Shown here: one piece after another, positions 18,763-30,760 of the stretch
How positions within the stretch are numbered: the first letter of the stretch is position 1
Layout: each line of letters starts with the position of its first letter
From: Lachancea dasiensis
Lineage: Eukaryota; Ascomycota; Saccharomycetes; Saccharomycetales; Saccharomycetaceae
Direction: 5' to 3'
DNA: 64,000 nucleotides
Assembly: GCA_900074725.1 (NCBI GenBank)
Contig: LT598459.1
Span: 940,467-1,004,466 of the forward strand
Position numbers and translations under genes: made by a program
Notes under the pieces: model-generated
Database searches by the model: none
What the model saw: only the letters and a program-made list of their open reading frames with translations
Told to the model about the DNA's origin: nothing

Positions 18763-20409
18763 TTATAAAAGCCAACCTGTCCATATTCCAAATGCCATCA
18801 GAAATAAAATCCATTCTGCTGTTTGCTTGTGACTTCCCGATGATGCTATTCCGTTGTTACTTCGATTCAAATTTCGATCACCGGCTGTACGTGCTTTCGA
18901 CACATTTTCAATAGAAAGAATTAAGGTGGCACACTTTGGATCTTGTGGCTTATTCTTAAATTCACTGTTAAAGTGAATATTTTCGTCTGCAATTGGACAG
19001 GCCTCCGCGCCATCGGCGCCGCTATAAAACATCTTGCTTATCTCCAACGCAAGTTTCTGATCTGCACTACAATCTGAAAATTCACCGTAACGGCCATTCT
19101 CACCATCTGCCGCGATATCAGTGCAGTCTACTTCACCGCATATATACTCAAAATATTCCCTGTATTTGGATCGGTCACTGAATGGTGACACTAGACAAGG
19201 TAACGCATTATCCAGGCAGGCGCACTTAGATTGATTAGGAGTTGCGGGCAATCCTTCGGCAGCTTTCCAATTGCTGGAGAGAGCTGGACATTCTCTTCTG
19301 GGCGGCTTTTTGTTGGCTAGTTCCAACCTTCGCAGATATTCTGATTTGATCGTCCCCTTGGGGTTGGCCCTAGCGAATTCATCTCTCAGGAATTCAAAAT
19401 CCTTCAAAACAACAACGTGGTTGTTTGAATCTATCTTCACCACACCATAATGGTTTTCTTCTTCGAAGTACATGTATGCCAGCCCACCCGACCAAACATC
19501 TGTCATTTGTTTACTGTAAAGCGCCTCTACCTCTGTGAAGGGTCGAGGTCGAATCAAATTGCAACCAAATTCCGAGAAGAAGATTGGAACCGGATAATTC
19601 CTAAATTCCTGTGTTCTTTTATCATATCCGCTAGTATGGAAAGACGAATAACCGCACCATTCATACATGTTAACTCCATAAAAATCAGCAATTGATTCTC
19701 CACAAGTGAAGTATTTGGCAAGGTTTTCTCGAGTATCCTCGTCGTCATTCGTTGAATATCCGACAGGAATTTCTCGGTAGTTCATTTTTGATATGTGTTC
19801 TTTAACATCGCGTATTGACGCTTTCACGAATGGAGAAGCGTCTGTGTTTGTTATATCATTTGTGACTTCGTTGCCCGCAAAAAACCCTAGAACATTGGGA
19901 TATTGGTGCATTGCATCTACTACATTTTTGTACCTTTGGTATACACGGGCATCCCAGTTAGGCGTATCCCTTGAGATAGACGCATCCGGTTCGGATAGAT
20001 CTACCAGGACATAAATCCCCTTCTCCAACAGTGCCTTCATGCAAACGTCATGAGATTTATTTGGGTCAATGGAGTATACTCTTATTGTATTCACACCCAG
20101 ATTAGCGAGATATGGTACGTCCCTTAAGCACAATTCTGGTGATGCCAAGGGATCGATGTATTTTGCGTCACTTCCTAGCGCCTCAAGACTTTGCAGATCG
20201 CTCGAATGACTAGGCTGGTAAGCAATCCCCTTAATGAAGAACTGTTCCTTAGTGTCAGTGTTGAAAAACTTGTTACCAACCACTTCAACGGGGGGTAGTT
20301 CGCTTGCCGCTATTGAGTAGTCGAGCTTGAATTCTTCGGCATTTATGATGCCCGAGGCAAAGACAAAGTACGTTATGAAAACGTTGGTCAAGATTAGAAC
20401 TAGATTCAT
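18763..20409 (-). CDS. GAS2: GPI-anchored 1,3-beta-glucanosyltransferase (Gas2/Gas4 type)
   Basis: A 548-residue GH72 enzyme that elongates cell-wall or spore-wall 1,3-beta-glucan. It has an N-terminal signal peptide (about 1-24). The catalytic domain carries the two glutamates E181 in FFAGNEVTND (acid/base) and E280 in FFSEFGCN (nucleophile). The X8 (CBM43) cysteine module follows from about residue 395 (CACLDNALPC to CGEVDCTDI). After a short Ser/Asn stretch the protein ends in a hydrophobic tail, as for GPI attachment. In S. cerevisiae GAS2 (YLR343W) occupies this position next to FKS1; Gas2 and its relative Gas4 act in sporulation. The family call is firm; the Gas2 name rests on synteny. 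Confidence 0.9.
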   Translation of the reverse strand: MNLVLILTNVFITYFVFASGIINAEEFKLDYSIAASELPPVEVVGNKFFNTDTKEQFFIKGIAYQPSHSSDLQSLEALGSDAKYIDPLASPELCLRDVPYLANLGVNTIRVYSIDPNKSHDVCMKALLEKGIYVLVDLSEPDASISRDTPNWDARVYQRYKNVVDAMHQYPNVLGFFAGNEVTNDITNTDASPFVKASIRDVKEHISKMNYREIPVGYSTNDDEDTRENLAKYFTCGESIADFYGVNMYEWCGYSSFHTSGYDKRTQEFRNYPVPIFFSEFGCNLIRPRPFTEVEALYSKQMTDVWSGGLAYMYFEEENHYGVVKIDSNNHVVVLKDFEFLRDEFARANPKGTIKSEYLRRLELANKKPPRRECPALSSNWKAAEGLPATPNQSKCACLDNALPCLVSPFSDRSKYREYFEYICGEVDCTDIAADGENGRYGEFSDCSADQKLALEISKMFYSGADGAEACPIADENIHFNSEFKNKPQDPKCATLILSIENVSKARTAGDRNLNRSNNGIASSGSHKQTAEWILFLMAFGIWTGWLL

Positions 20410-20769
20410 TTTCGTAGCGATGTGCTAGTTGAGCAAGATGATTTCGAGGTCAATTAGTCTTCATTAAAGTGATGCCCGGGAAGATTTCGTTGATACAAGT
20501 TTTGTCTCTTTTTATATGTCAGTACTGGACGTCAGTGGGGAACGTCGCGACAAATATAAATGACCCCTCGACCTGACATTCAAACGAGATGCTCTGGTAT
20601 GTACCGCGAGCTGATGAGCCAATGTGAACTAAAGTGAGTCCATATGGTTACCATTTGCAACAACTTCTTAAAATTTATTTGGTTGAAGATGAGTAAACAT
20701 ATAAGTAAAGTACATAAAGTAACAAGGATCAGAAGCCTCTGAACCATTTTACAGGATCGCCCATTTTTT
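20410..20769. other. Intergenic between FKS 3' end and GAS promoter
   Basis: 360 bp holding the promoter of the GAS gene on the minus strand and the 3' region of FKS. The frame at 20580-20912 is a shadow overlapping the FKS end. Confidence 0.5.
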
Positions 20770-23700
20770 TCAAGGCTTGGTGGAAAAGGTTGACAACGAA
20801 GGAGTGCTGTAATACCAGTGGCTTCTGGTTTGCAAGCTGGAACCAGTGTCGTCGTGGCTCTGATTTCTAGGTTGAACAAGATTTTGCAACATAGGCTGGC
20901 CAATGTTATCATTCAAGTTGGTACCGAAATTACCAGAAATGAACTTGGAGGCAACCGCTGGACCCACAATGCAGGCCACGAAGCAAATCAGAACCAAAAA
21001 GTATAGAGTGCAGTATTTTCTCACCATCCGCTTACGCAAACGAGTTTGCTTCAAAGAATAAATTGGAGGACGGATTTGACGAGATGGCTTCAACCAGAAC
21101 AGCATAATAGAGTGGAACTTGTCAATGTATGGGATGCAGAGCAGTGGTAGTTGACAGAATAAAATGAAATGACCCAACATAAAGTCACCTGCAAAATGCG
21201 ACAGCTCAACGACCTTGGCCAAGAATTCTCTGGCCGGTTGGGTCCAAGCCATATAACCAAATCCAGTTCCGTACCACTTACCAGTCCAGAAGGCGGTATT
21301 CGCGTGATCATTCTTAAATTCACGAGTCAACATGAAGATGGTGATGATCTTGAAGATCAGCCTCTGAATGTACAAGCAGGTAACGACACCAGCCAACATT
21401 CTGGCAAAGTTAAAGCTCTCTAAGACCCACATGACAATGAAAAAGATGATGTGCACAATGACAGCAACACCATGAGCAAATCCAGCCATCGCAGAGCCAG
21501 TCTTTTTACAACATAATCCGAAGAGTGGACCCGAGCAACAAGAGAGACCCATGCAAACAAATAGAACACCCATGTTAACGGCGATTGGAGCCAAAGTGCA
21601 GATGACAATACGCAATGTCGAGTTGACAAGATCTGCGTCCTTAACACCAGTTTGTGCATTGATGAAAGTGAAGGCAACAAAGCAACCTGCGGCGTAAATG
21701 GCACAAGGAATGATATCAGCCAAAATCATGTTGGTTTTGTGAGCCTTCGCGGCATCACCAGCTGACTTTTCGGATTCATCGCCCGTCAACTTGCGTTTGA
21801 AACCGGTTATCCGAGACCTAGACATCCTGACATAACCAATCCAAGAGTTTCTGTGGTATTTGTTGTTACCTCTGGACAACCATCTAATGTAGTCGCGGTA
21901 GTCCAAGAAGAAATCTTGCCAAGAGAACTGGTGGGGATTAAAGATGAATGGAGAAAACATCAAGGCAGTCAAGGAGGCCCAAAACCACAGTAAAGGTGCT
22001 TGCCAGTAAGCAACAGATCCCATCAGTAATATCAGCATACATCTTGCACCCATGTAAATGGCAGAGCCTGCGAATCTTGAGTACAAAATGGAGAATGGAA
22101 TACGAGAAGTTGCAAAACCACGACCCGTAGAAATGTAACGAGCACCACCGACCGTTAAATCAGTCAGTAAAGAAGAGGAATAAATCTGACCAGCAAATAC
22201 TTCAAACATAGGCGATAGAGAAATGATATGTCTGAAGAATCTTTGGGTCGCCTTCCAAATACCACGTTCAATCAGTTCTTGAACAATAATAGGGATGAAA
22301 GAAATGAAGAAAACGATAAAAATGGATAAGGTGTAACGTCTAATCCAATCAATGGCGGGAGAGAAGTTGTAACATCCGATTGGATGCAAAACATCAGTTA
22401 TAGGCTTATTTCTGTCGTAGTCACAAAGAATAGATTCGTGAGCCAAGGCGTTTAAGTTCATCATTGTTAACATGAACAGCTGAACAGATAATTGAATAAA
22501 CAAGTTATTCAAGTGGAAACCAGGGTGAGCGTAGTAGAAAGACAGGAAACGATCCAATGGCAATTGGGTACCCAAGTAGTAGTATTCACGGGAAAGCATT
22601 TGTTCACCCATACCAGCACCAATCTTGGTTGTGAAATTCAAAATGGTTCCGAAACCTAAATCTCTACCCTTACCACATTGGTAGTACTCACAGTGCTTGA
22701 TACGACCACCACGTAAGAGAGCATTCATACCGGCGTAAATATCTTCGTTCAAATGTAGACCCTTCTGAGCTTTAGAAACACCACCTCTGGTGGTCATGTA
22801 AGTCGCGTTAACGAAATCAGGGTGACCATAATGCAATTTACCACCGATTTGAGCCAAAGTACGGGCAAACAAGGTACCGAAAGTCTGTTCCTTACCAGCG
22901 GCAACGTCACCCAAAACACCAGAGTTTTCAGAGAAAATATATTCTCTAGCACCAACAATGGCAACAGGGTAATTGGTGGATTGGTCTTCGTATTTCAAGC
23001 CAGGAGCATAAGGATTAATTTGTTCGACATTCAGTTCTTCAAATTCGGCAAGGACAGATCTGATCTTCAGGCATTCTTCCAAATAGTTGTCTTGGTTGGC
23101 GTCAATCAACTGCAAGTACTCACCTCTGTAAAAGATCATAGCATGGTTTTGATTATCGGATTTACCATCACCCAAAATTGGATTACCAGACAATTGAACT
23201 CTGAATTTAGGACGTCTGCGACCATTTGGTAACAACTCGCAGTGGCCATCGATCAACGCGGAGTAAATTCTTGGTTCTTCGCCTTCATTCAAAGGAGGTT
23301 CTTCGTCCAGGTATGCAATCTGCAAATCTGGATAAGCTCTTAGCAAGAACTCGGCGTTCTCAAGCTCATGAGGCTTAAACTTAGCCAGTCTTTGCATGGA
23401 GACCAAAAATTTGAATTTTCTTCTAGCCATTTTTTCCAATTCTCTCTCCAAACCCTCAGCGTTACCTCCAAACATTTGTACAATTTCAGGGTTTTCGACT
23501 CTGTAGAGCAACTTAATTGCTCTAGCGTAGTTCATGAAACCAGACACAGTACGATAAAGAGTTTGAGATCTCAGAGAGGCCCAAATTCTAGTACGAAGGG
23601 TGTATTCCGGAGCAGCAGACTTGAATCCAATACAGTAGAATGGCAAGTCATCGATTTGTGATTTAATGCCGCCCTCGCCTTCTTTTTCAATATCCTCAGT

Positions 23701-26469
23701 GGTTCCCTCATACGCAGCAGTTTCCTCGGCCAAAATCTTAGTATCCTTAACAAAACAATCCCATTCGACAGGGTGTAATTGCTTCAAATACTCTAGCAAA
23801 GTAACTCTCGAAAATTGATCATCTTCACGAATAATTTCTCTCAGAGATAGCAAAATTCTTTCGGAGTAGTGGGGAGTCAAAACAGTGAAGGTAGGCATGT
23901 TATCAACAGGCAGAGGCTCGGGAATTGGAGTGGCAAGAGATTGAGCGAAAAATGAGATACGACGTTCAGCCTCAGAGTCCCTAGGGAAAAACTCGGTTTC
24001 GAAGTTGTTGTCATCCTGAGATACAAAAAAGGTCGGGGCCCTTAGTGTCCTCTTACCCTCAATTTCAGAAGGAACTTGGTGATATAGCAACTTCTGGACA
24101 TGATCAATAGCCAACAAATGTTCTCTGTACATGGAGATGACGATGGCATTCCAAACTTGAGATATCAGCACCTTTGGTTTATACTTTATTTCCATATCCG
24201 TGGTGGCCAAAATCTTCGAGTATATTCTCTTAGGCAGCCTAGTGAAAATGTTTCTCCAAGGTGTGAGAATGGAAATACCTAAGTAGAATGATCTTCCAAT
24301 AGAGTAAACCATGTTGCAAATGACGTACCACATGAAAGTATCCAAGAAGAACAAAATGAAATCTGTGGCAATCATCAAACCCAAAGCTATTTGTGGCTGA
24401 ATAGAACATAGTTTGGCCTTAAACCAATACTCACCCGTACATCTCATCTTTGTGGTTGTCAAAACTCTAATAGGATCTCTCAAAGAAAGAATCAAAAAGT
24501 AGTATGATTCCGCAAATTTGGCGGCAAACACAGTAACCCATAATAAGTAAGACATCCACATCTCTAGCCCAGCCAATGGTGCAAATGACGCTGTGAACGT
24601 TTGAGAGGCCACATAACGTCTTGTCGACTTCTTCATGTACGATGTGAACAAGCCGCCCAAAGGCATAACTGAGAAAAAGATAATAGTAGCCACAGCAACG
24701 AAGAACATGACAGCAGCAACGATATGTGCAGCTCTTGAGTACACATCTAGTTGGTCATAGGCGAATACAAAGGCGATAGGGCCCAGGTTGACAACCGTAA
24801 TGAGGATCAAAAACCAGAAACGACGAGATAAATGTTGAGCACCAGCCCACTTTCTAGGAACGAAAAACCACTCAGCAATGGTGGCTACAAGCTGGATGAT
24901 ACATGCAAGAGTACCAGCCAAAGCAGCTGAAGCCCATCTGTAAGCAGCTAAAGGTTGATTGTTAACCAATTGTTGATAATTTTTGGTGTATAGGGTAGGG
25001 GCGTTGTAGGCAGCATACATCCAGTAGATACAACCGTGGATAATCCAGATACGGTTGAAGTTGGTGACCATATGGAACCATGAACGGGTCTCTTTGTAGG
25101 TTTTGAAGAAAACATCGTCCCAGCAAACTTCACCTAGCCTTAGGTAACGCTCTTCGGGAGGCAAGTCAATAAGTCGAGTACCGTCTTCAAAGATAATCTT
25201 GGCAATACCTTCAGGGTACCAGAAGAGTTGATTAACGTCATCGTAGCCAATAACCTTGTTGTGGTCTTTTTCACGCTTCACGAAACGACCGTCAATCACC
25301 TCATAGACTTGGGCTCTGATGTATAGATATAGTGGAGTAATAACCCTGTTTAAGTAATCACCCTCTGGCATTGGCTCGGCGCGTTGTTGACATAGTGGAG
25401 AGTCCAAGTAGTCGGAGGCGCACTTGTAAAGAAAACACAAGCATTCTGAGGTGAATCTGACTTGATTAGCCTCACCCCAGATCAAAAGGTATAGAGCGAT
25501 GTGACGAACCATCTCGATTGGAGAGAGCTTGTTCATTTTTGCCTTCCATCTGAAATCAGCTGCCTCCAACGAGTTGTCACCTTCGAGCTGATTCAACATG
25601 GCTTCAGTACCTTCGGCTCCGTCATTTTCAGCCTCCTTCATGGCCTTCTTGTTCTTCTTCTTGGCCTTTCTTGCCTTTCTTGATAGCTTACCCAAGTTCA
25701 TGTTACGGAAGCCCACTTCATCGTCCATGTCCAGCTGGGCGGCGAAATACCATTTCTTATAGTTAGAAGTGTCGCCACCAATGTAGTCGGCGTGCAAAGA
25801 TAGCAAGGCTTGTTGAGGAGACATTCTGGAAGCCCTACTATCCAAGAGAACCATGAAGTGATCAAACATGTTTCTCATGGAGTCTCTTTGGAAACCGAAT
25901 CTGTTGGCCATGTCAATGAAGACGTCTTCAATTTGTTCGATGGTGACCGGAGACTGGTTGTCAGCCGTCCATGCTGGATAGGGCTCGTTAGGCAAAGCCA
26001 TGGCGATCGCCGACGAATCGAATCCTTCACCCCCATAGATCGGGGTAGATGCCCCCGAGGATCTGGGTTCACCATAGCTCATTTGCGATGGTGTGTACTG
26101 GCCAGCGCTGGGAGTCCCGTAGCCTTCGTAGCCTGGAACTGCTGGTGGGCCGTAGCTGAAATCTGAGAAGTTTTCCGGGTCTTGGCCCATGCCACGGGGT
26201 TGTTCGTAGTAGCCATTTCCTTGGCCATAATCCATGCCTTCGGGGTCGTAGCCCTGTTGGGCGTAATACTCCGCAGCGTTAGGGTCGTAGTGGGCAGCAG
26301 CCTCTGGATCATACTGATCCTGAGCATAGATGGGCTGTCCGTACTCGTCGTATTGTGGCTGTTGGCCATAACTTTGGTACGGATCAGACGCATACTCTTG
26401 AGGGTGTTGCTGCTGGGACTGATCGTGGCCCTGCTGGTCGTAGTAGTTGTTCGGGTCGTTGTGAGACAT
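20770..26469 (-). CDS. FKS1: 1,3-beta-D-glucan synthase catalytic subunit
   Basis: A 1899-residue integral plasma-membrane protein that polymerises UDP-glucose into 1,3-beta-glucan, is activated by GTP-bound Rho1 and is the target of echinocandins. The first 120 residues are a Q/Y/P/G-rich cytosolic tail. A first membrane block (about 450-800) is followed by the large GT48 cytosolic domain (about 800-1300), with [40 protein letters not shown] and the invariant [21 protein letters not shown] second membrane block follows. The hot-spot region reads [12 protein letters not shown]-like ([15 protein letters not shown]), that is, the wild-type form. S. cerevisiae has two copies (FKS1 YLR342W, GSC2 YGR032W); this is the single ancestral one. 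Length matches (1876-1895). Confidence 0.98.
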   Translation of the reverse strand: MSHNDPNNYYDQQGHDQSQQQHPQEYASDPYQSYGQQPQYDEYGQPIYAQDQYDPEAAAHYDPNAAEYYAQQGYDPEGMDYGQGNGYYEQPRGMGQDPENFSDFSYGPPAVPGYEGYGTPSAGQYTPSQMSYGEPRSSGASTPIYGGEGFDSSAIAMALPNEPYPAWTADNQSPVTIEQIEDVFIDMANRFGFQRDSMRNMFDHFMVLLDSRASRMSPQQALLSLHADYIGGDTSNYKKWYFAAQLDMDDEVGFRNMNLGKLSRKARKAKKKNKKAMKEAENDGAEGTEAMLNQLEGDNSLEAADFRWKAKMNKLSPIEMVRHIALYLLIWGEANQVRFTSECLCFLYKCASDYLDSPLCQQRAEPMPEGDYLNRVITPLYLYIRAQVYEVIDGRFVKREKDHNKVIGYDDVNQLFWYPEGIAKIIFEDGTRLIDLPPEERYLRLGEVCWDDVFFKTYKETRSWFHMVTNFNRIWIIHGCIYWMYAAYNAPTLYTKNYQQLVNNQPLAAYRWASAALAGTLACIIQLVATIAEWFFVPRKWAGAQHLSRRFWFLILITVVNLGPIAFVFAYDQLDVYSRAAHIVAAVMFFVAVATIIFFSVMPLGGLFTSYMKKSTRRYVASQTFTASFAPLAGLEMWMSYLLWVTVFAAKFAESYYFLILSLRDPIRVLTTTKMRCTGEYWFKAKLCSIQPQIALGLMIATDFILFFLDTFMWYVICNMVYSIGRSFYLGISILTPWRNIFTRLPKRIYSKILATTDMEIKYKPKVLISQVWNAIVISMYREHLLAIDHVQKLLYHQVPSEIEGKRTLRAPTFFVSQDDNNFETEFFPRDSEAERRISFFAQSLATPIPEPLPVDNMPTFTVLTPHYSERILLSLREIIREDDQFSRVTLLEYLKQLHPVEWDCFVKDTKILAEETAAYEGTTEDIEKEGEGGIKSQIDDLPFYCIGFKSAAPEYTLRTRIWASLRSQTLYRTVSGFMNYARAIKLLYRVENPEIVQMFGGNAEGLERELEKMARRKFKFLVSMQRLAKFKPHELENAEFLLRAYPDLQIAYLDEEPPLNEGEEPRIYSALIDGHCELLPNGRRRPKFRVQLSGNPILGDGKSDNQNHAMIFYRGEYLQLIDANQDNYLEECLKIRSVLAEFEELNVEQINPYAPGLKYEDQSTNYPVAIVGAREYIFSENSGVLGDVAAGKEQTFGTLFARTLAQIGGKLHYGHPDFVNATYMTTRGGVSKAQKGLHLNEDIYAGMNALLRGGRIKHCEYYQCGKGRDLGFGTILNFTTKIGAGMGEQMLSREYYYLGTQLPLDRFLSFYYAHPGFHLNNLFIQLSVQLFMLTMMNLNALAHESILCDYDRNKPITDVLHPIGCYNFSPAIDWIRRYTLSIFIVFFISFIPIIVQELIERGIWKATQRFFRHIISLSPMFEVFAGQIYSSSLLTDLTVGGARYISTGRGFATSRIPFSILYSRFAGSAIYMGARCMLILLMGSVAYWQAPLLWFWASLTALMFSPFIFNPHQFSWQDFFLDYRDYIRWLSRGNNKYHRNSWIGYVRMSRSRITGFKRKLTGDESEKSAGDAAKAHKTNMILADIIPCAIYAAGCFVAFTFINAQTGVKDADLVNSTLRIVICTLAPIAVNMGVLFVCMGLSCCSGPLFGLCCKKTGSAMAGFAHGVAVIVHIIFFIVMWVLESFNFARMLAGVVTCLYIQRLIFKIITIFMLTREFKNDHANTAFWTGKWYGTGFGYMAWTQPAREFLAKVVELSHFAGDFMLGHFILFCQLPLLCIPYIDKFHSIMLFWLKPSRQIRPPIYSLKQTRLRKRMVRKYCTLYFLVLICFVACIVGPAVASKFISGNFGTNLNDNIGQPMLQNLVQPRNQSHDDTGSSLQTRSHWYYSTPSLSTFSTKP

Positions 26470-29150
26470 GATGGAATGCTATCCCGACAAAGTACAACTG
26501 TGACACTTAAGCCTTCAAATAGTAAAAAAAACCAAAAAGAGGAAAGGTCTTCTTGCAAGCTGCAATGTTAGTACCAAAACAAAGTTATCGAGTAGTAGCT
26601 ATCGTGCTTGAGCGAGTGAGTTTGGAAAGGTAGCCTAGGAGAGCAGCGGAAGATTCCAAATGCGAACACAGTGACAATAACCAAACAATAACCGGCGTGA
26701 ACTGAGAGAAATCAGAAAAACTAAAAATAAAGTTTTTTTTTCCTACCGGGGATGCTTTAGCGTGATTCAGGATCAAGGACTCGTGTCTTCGAAAGCAGAG
26801 CTGTAAATCAGATCTGTGTTCTTTTGTTTTAGGCCAGTTTAGCGTAGCTTGCTGGCTCAACAGACTTGCGGAGTACCGAGTTGTTGTTGCTGTTGTTGTG
26901 CGATGGAATGGTCCTGATGCGTCCTTGTTCTGAGATCAAAGGTCAACAACGAGATGCAAATCCAAAAGGTTTTCCCAAAGGTTTTCCCAAGAAATTCCCA
27001 AACTTTTTTGATTCGTGTGTAGTAGAGACAAAACTGGGCCAGGTCCACGTTCTTTTTAAACCACAGATCGCATTCCCCAACCAACGCCATCGCCACCAAC
27101 ATTACCCAACTCGAGACGCTAAAAAAAAAAAAGACCTTGATCCGAAAGAGTAAGCAAATTTGGCGATTTTGTAGCGCGCGGCCATCTGCTGGGAGCTGGC
27201 CTTGGTGATTTCTTGATCTGGACGGCAGAGAAAACCGCGCCAACAAGAGCGTGGATCAGCTGCAACACGAAAATTTTTTCTTAGCCCACGCTACCTGAAA
27301 AAAGTTCACTCAGGACTTCGACCTATTACAGTTCCCGAAGCGATAGGGAGATCAACTTAGCAACAGACACACAGAAAGACACACAGACAAACCAAAACGA
27401 ACAAGGTAGTAGCGCACGCGTACGTAGCGACGACGAGTTGGCAAAGGCATTTGAAGGACCTTCAAGCTAAAAAAAAAAAAGCTGGGCCGAAAATGCACCA
27501 CCGAGATGTCCCGGGTTCGTACTAGTGTTGGTTTCACCATGTGCAGGACCTAAAAGCGTGCGTGCTGTGTTTGCGGTAAGAAAGCCAAGCCCTCTTGTTC
27601 CGAGGCCGAGAGGGACGGAAGAAGGATCCAATCACTTGGCACGCTTGTCCAGTGCCAACCAGGGGACATCACCGGCGTCTTGCGGATGCGATACTGTCCT
27701 TGTACAGGTCGCGTTCTATCTGCAGCGTGTGGTCTACGGACGGTGGTAGCTTCAGGAACCGGGCCTGACGTCTGTGGCGTGTCAATATAACCTAGCGCGG
27801 AACGCTAGCAACTGATGGGATGGTCTGTACGCGCGCGTCGTCCGTATAACGTGTTTCTCAGAGCACTGACTGGCGTTTGTTTCGTGTTGACTCTTTATTC
27901 TGCTCACACCTAATTTTTTATTGTCTCTCACGGGGTTCGAATGGGTCCTGGGCTTGCCGTAATATATATAACATTAGTGGCCAAGGAGCTCTGCCGTCTC
28001 AAACCCTCCAGTCGCTTATTAGCACGGTTAGTACTCACTGTTCCTGGCCACAGCAATACATACGATCTTCGTAGCTTATCCAACAGAGGTTTCTCTTATA
28101 GCGTACTTGTTGCACGTTGAGGTCGCGATAGGTGCCCTGGCGGTTAAACACGGGATGATTCGTCCGCAAGGTGGTAGGGTATATATACCAAAAAATTGGG
28201 CCAAGCTGCCAATTAGGGTCTCGAGCAACAACTTTCAACGAGCTTTTCGGTATACATAGATAGCCCTGCGTAATTCGTACTGGCGTGCGAAGTTTGTTGT
28301 AGGTTCGAAAAGTAGATGTATAATATAAGCAGGTCGAAACTTTGTTTGTAAAGACCCGGTACTGTAGATAAAAATAGCGAGAGGAAGTACAACAAGCGGA
28401 CAAGCCGAGAAGTATGATGGGCTGAGTTGTAGAACGGGACTGGTGATCAGGGAACGCCAGAATAGAGGTTTGTGTCACTGGCAATATGGTTTCGAACTTG
28501 ATGACTATTCCATTAGTGACGCGAGGTTGGCACTTAGGATGGAATAAGATGGGACCGTCACCGAGGGCTGAATGATTTGTATTGAGTGTTCTGGGGTGGT
28601 AGGGAAGTGCTTTGAATGGGGTAAGAGCTTCATTTTTTTTGGTTTGACAGTACGCCTGATACCAACAGCTCAGGCAATGGCTAGAAGAGGTTCACAGAAC
28701 GATTGGACTGGGAATTTCCAGCAGATTGGCAGAAAATCAAGAACTGGAAAGAGTTTCTCACGTCATGCACTTCTATTATCTTCCAACATCCGGGTTGTGA
28801 CTTTTTTGTACAAAGTGAGGAAACATCGCCAGCGCTCGAACGGTCTCTGGTTGAAAAGCCAGTGTAGCACCACGTAGGTTGTAATAACCAAGGGAAGGGG
28901 CAGAGTAATACCGCGATTGCTGGTTTTGTTGTAAAGTTTGGACTTGTATGAAAGCTACGACGCACATCAACGCCTAACTGCCCGTGTGGGGCTGTGTCGC
29001 ACGCACGTACACCCATTAAATAGAAGAAAAATAAAACAAAGACAACTGGATAATCGTAATATTCATTTCGGCCGCTGGACACTATAAAAACTATGGCCAT
29101 TTTATTATATCATTTGCTACTGCCTCTACTACTCCTAACATGTCTTACTG
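26470..29150. other. 2.7-kb gap upstream of FKS1
   Basis: The largest gap in the window. It lies between the FKS start and the IMO32 3' end, both on the minus strand. It has poly-A runs at about 27121 and 27467, a 12-bp tandem repeat (26965-26988) and only unsupported frames: 26857-27246 minus, 28035-28484 minus (no ATG at its start), 28572-28877 plus and 28681-29100 minus (139 codons, hydrophobic start). An extended regulatory region for a highly regulated wall gene is the simplest reading; an unannotated RNA is possible. Confidence 0.5.
26965..26988 (+). repeat. 12-bp tandem repeat upstream of FKS1
   Basis: AAAGGTTTTCCC occurs twice back to back, followed by a looser third relative (AAGAAATTCCC). 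It lies about 500 bp before the FKS start. It may be a duplicated factor site. Confidence 0.5.
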
Positions 29151-30266
29151 TCACAGTTCCTCATGACGCTCGATAAAATCGGCAATCAGATCACTGCATT
29201 CGCGGGGCTTTTCGGTGTTGACCCAGTGGGTGGCATCAATGTCGCCCACCTCGAAACGGGGGAAAAACCGTCCGACGTCGTGCAGAAGCTCGTCTGCCAC
29301 ATAGTGAGACCGGGTACCGCGGATAAACAGCGCAGGCGAAGTATACCTGTGGACCCAAGGGTTGAATTCCCAATTAGCGATGTTGCCCTTGACGATCGCA
29401 TCATTCAGGATCCCGAGTGGGATACGGGACTTGAAACGGTACCCGGAGGGCGAGGCGCCTGTTTCGTCCTTGACCCGTTGCAAAATCGTGAGCAAAAACT
29501 GGCGGATCACGGGAGACGCCTCTATTTCGCGTAGCGATTTCTCCGCGTCTGCAAAAGTCAGGATCTTGGGATTCTCGATGATCTCCAAGAGCTTCTTGAC
29601 GTAGCGTGGGAACGACATGGTGGGCACCGTTGCGACCGGCGCGTTGTCGATGCTCACCAGCATAGAGCACAGCTCGGGTTTGCGCAGCACCACACTCATC
29701 GCCACCTTCGCCCCCATGGAGTGGCCCACAATGATAGGCTCGTGCTCAAAGTTGCGCTCTTGGATGAACTGCTCCACGTCTGCGGCCATCGACGGATAGT
29801 CGTGGCGTCCAATGTGCGGAGACGCCCCGTGGTTGCGTAGATCTGGCAAGTACACGTCCCGCTCTAACCGCTCGTTCAGTAATCTTGCAATGGTTCGGTT
29901 GTTCGCCCGGTTGCCAAACAGCCCATGCAAGATGATCACAGGCGGCTTGGGGAAGTACGTCGAGCTGTTTTCCGACACCACTTCGTACGCAAGCGGCACC
30001 CGCCGCATATTGTCTGACACCAGGTCTTGGTTAAGTACCTCCGTGCATCCGTAGGCGCCCTGCTTGGTCGTGGTTCGAAATGTGTTGTTGTGATTTCCGA
30101 AGAGAGGACCTTCGGAATACAATCTGGTTCTCGCTGAACCCAGCTTCTCGATACTGCGTGTCTTGCAGAAGATGCTGCTGATTAAGAGTTGCCCATGGCG
30201 ACTTGGCGTGTGGATAAAGCGACTATTGCGAACAAAACGGACCCCGAAGCCACTGACCAATTTCAT
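29151..30266 (-). CDS. IMO32: Mitochondrial alpha/beta hydrolase Imo32
   Basis: A 371-residue alpha/beta-hydrolase related to human ABHD11; the yeast protein is a mitochondrial matrix protein processed by the intermediate peptidase Oct1. The first about 50 residues are rich in Arg and Ser without acids until late, like a presequence. The oxyanion motif HGLFG is at 114-118, the nucleophile is S183 in VGHSMGAKVAM, and the catalytic histidine is in DIDATHWVNTEKP near the C-terminus. RDVYLPDLRNHGASPH is a family hallmark. The substrate is not established. S. cerevisiae YGR031W lies next to GSC2 and POP6, matching this order. Slightly longer than the S. cerevisiae protein (342) because of the N-terminal part. 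Confidence 0.94.
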   Translation of the reverse strand: MKLVSGFGVRFVRNSRFIHTPSRHGQLLISSIFCKTRSIEKLGSARTRLYSEGPLFGNHNNTFRTTTKQGAYGCTEVLNQDLVSDNMRRVPLAYEVVSENSSTYFPKPPVIILHGLFGNRANNRTIARLLNERLERDVYLPDLRNHGASPHIGRHDYPSMAADVEQFIQERNFEHEPIIVGHSMGAKVAMSVVLRKPELCSMLVSIDNAPVATVPTMSFPRYVKKLLEIIENPKILTFADAEKSLREIEASPVIRQFLLTILQRVKDETGASPSGYRFKSRIPLGILNDAIVKGNIANWEFNPWVHRYTSPALFIRGTRSHYVADELLHDVGRFFPRFEVGDIDATHWVNTEKPRECSDLIADFIERHEEL

Positions 30267-30760
30267 AAAACTGCTCTTCGCGATTCAAAAAACAAAAAAA
30301 TTCAACCTTGACCTTAGATTCTGTTGCTGCCGTATAGTCCACGTTCTAATGGTGTTCGCCTCTCGGTGGGGATACCCTAGCGCTTCTCAGACACTCTTCA
30401 AAAAAACTTTGCAATAATTCTTACACACTGACTAAAGTCTGACAACTTTTCCCTTAGCTCTTCTCATTTATATAGTCTTCGCCGAGAAAGGGAGCGAGCC
30501 CCTCAACTTGATTTTTTTGCGGGAAAGTGGTGATGTCCTTTTGTACGTAAATCGTGGGGTCGTCTGATGGACCTTAGGATTGGAAACTTGACGGGACCAG
30601 GCGTGGGCGGCTAAGCCGCAGGAAAAGTGGCGGTGGCGGGTGGCAGAGACGGATAGGAACCGAGAAAATCACACGCAAGAGGGGGGGGGTGTCGCAAGAA
30701 ATCCAATGGTGCCGCTTTTGCGCCATCTTAAGGTGGGTGCTCAGCGCTCACAAGGATCGC
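30267..30760. other. Intergenic IMO32 promoter
   Basis: About 490 bp with the IMO32 promoter and the 3' end of the next minus-strand gene. It includes a run of nine G near 30680. No gene seen. Confidence 0.5.

Noticed and set aside
26182-26571. Hydrophobic 129-codon frame antisense to the FKS1 start
   Set aside because: Created by the repetitive Q/Y-rich codons of FKS1 read backwards; no independent support.
27926-27950. GGTTCGAAT that looks like a tRNA B box
   Set aside because: The following CC is missing and no cloverleaf can be drawn around it.
28035-28484. 149-codon minus-strand frame in the FKS1 upstream gap
   Set aside because: It opens with TTG rather than ATG and matches no family.
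28800-28825. TTGTACAAAGTG resembling a lambda att core
   Set aside because: Short chance similarity; no recombinase or second site.
28681-29100. 139-codon minus-strand frame with hydrophobic start
   Set aside because: It has an ATG and a signal-like start, but cysteine- and serine-rich random-looking sequence and no synteny; not enough to call a gene.
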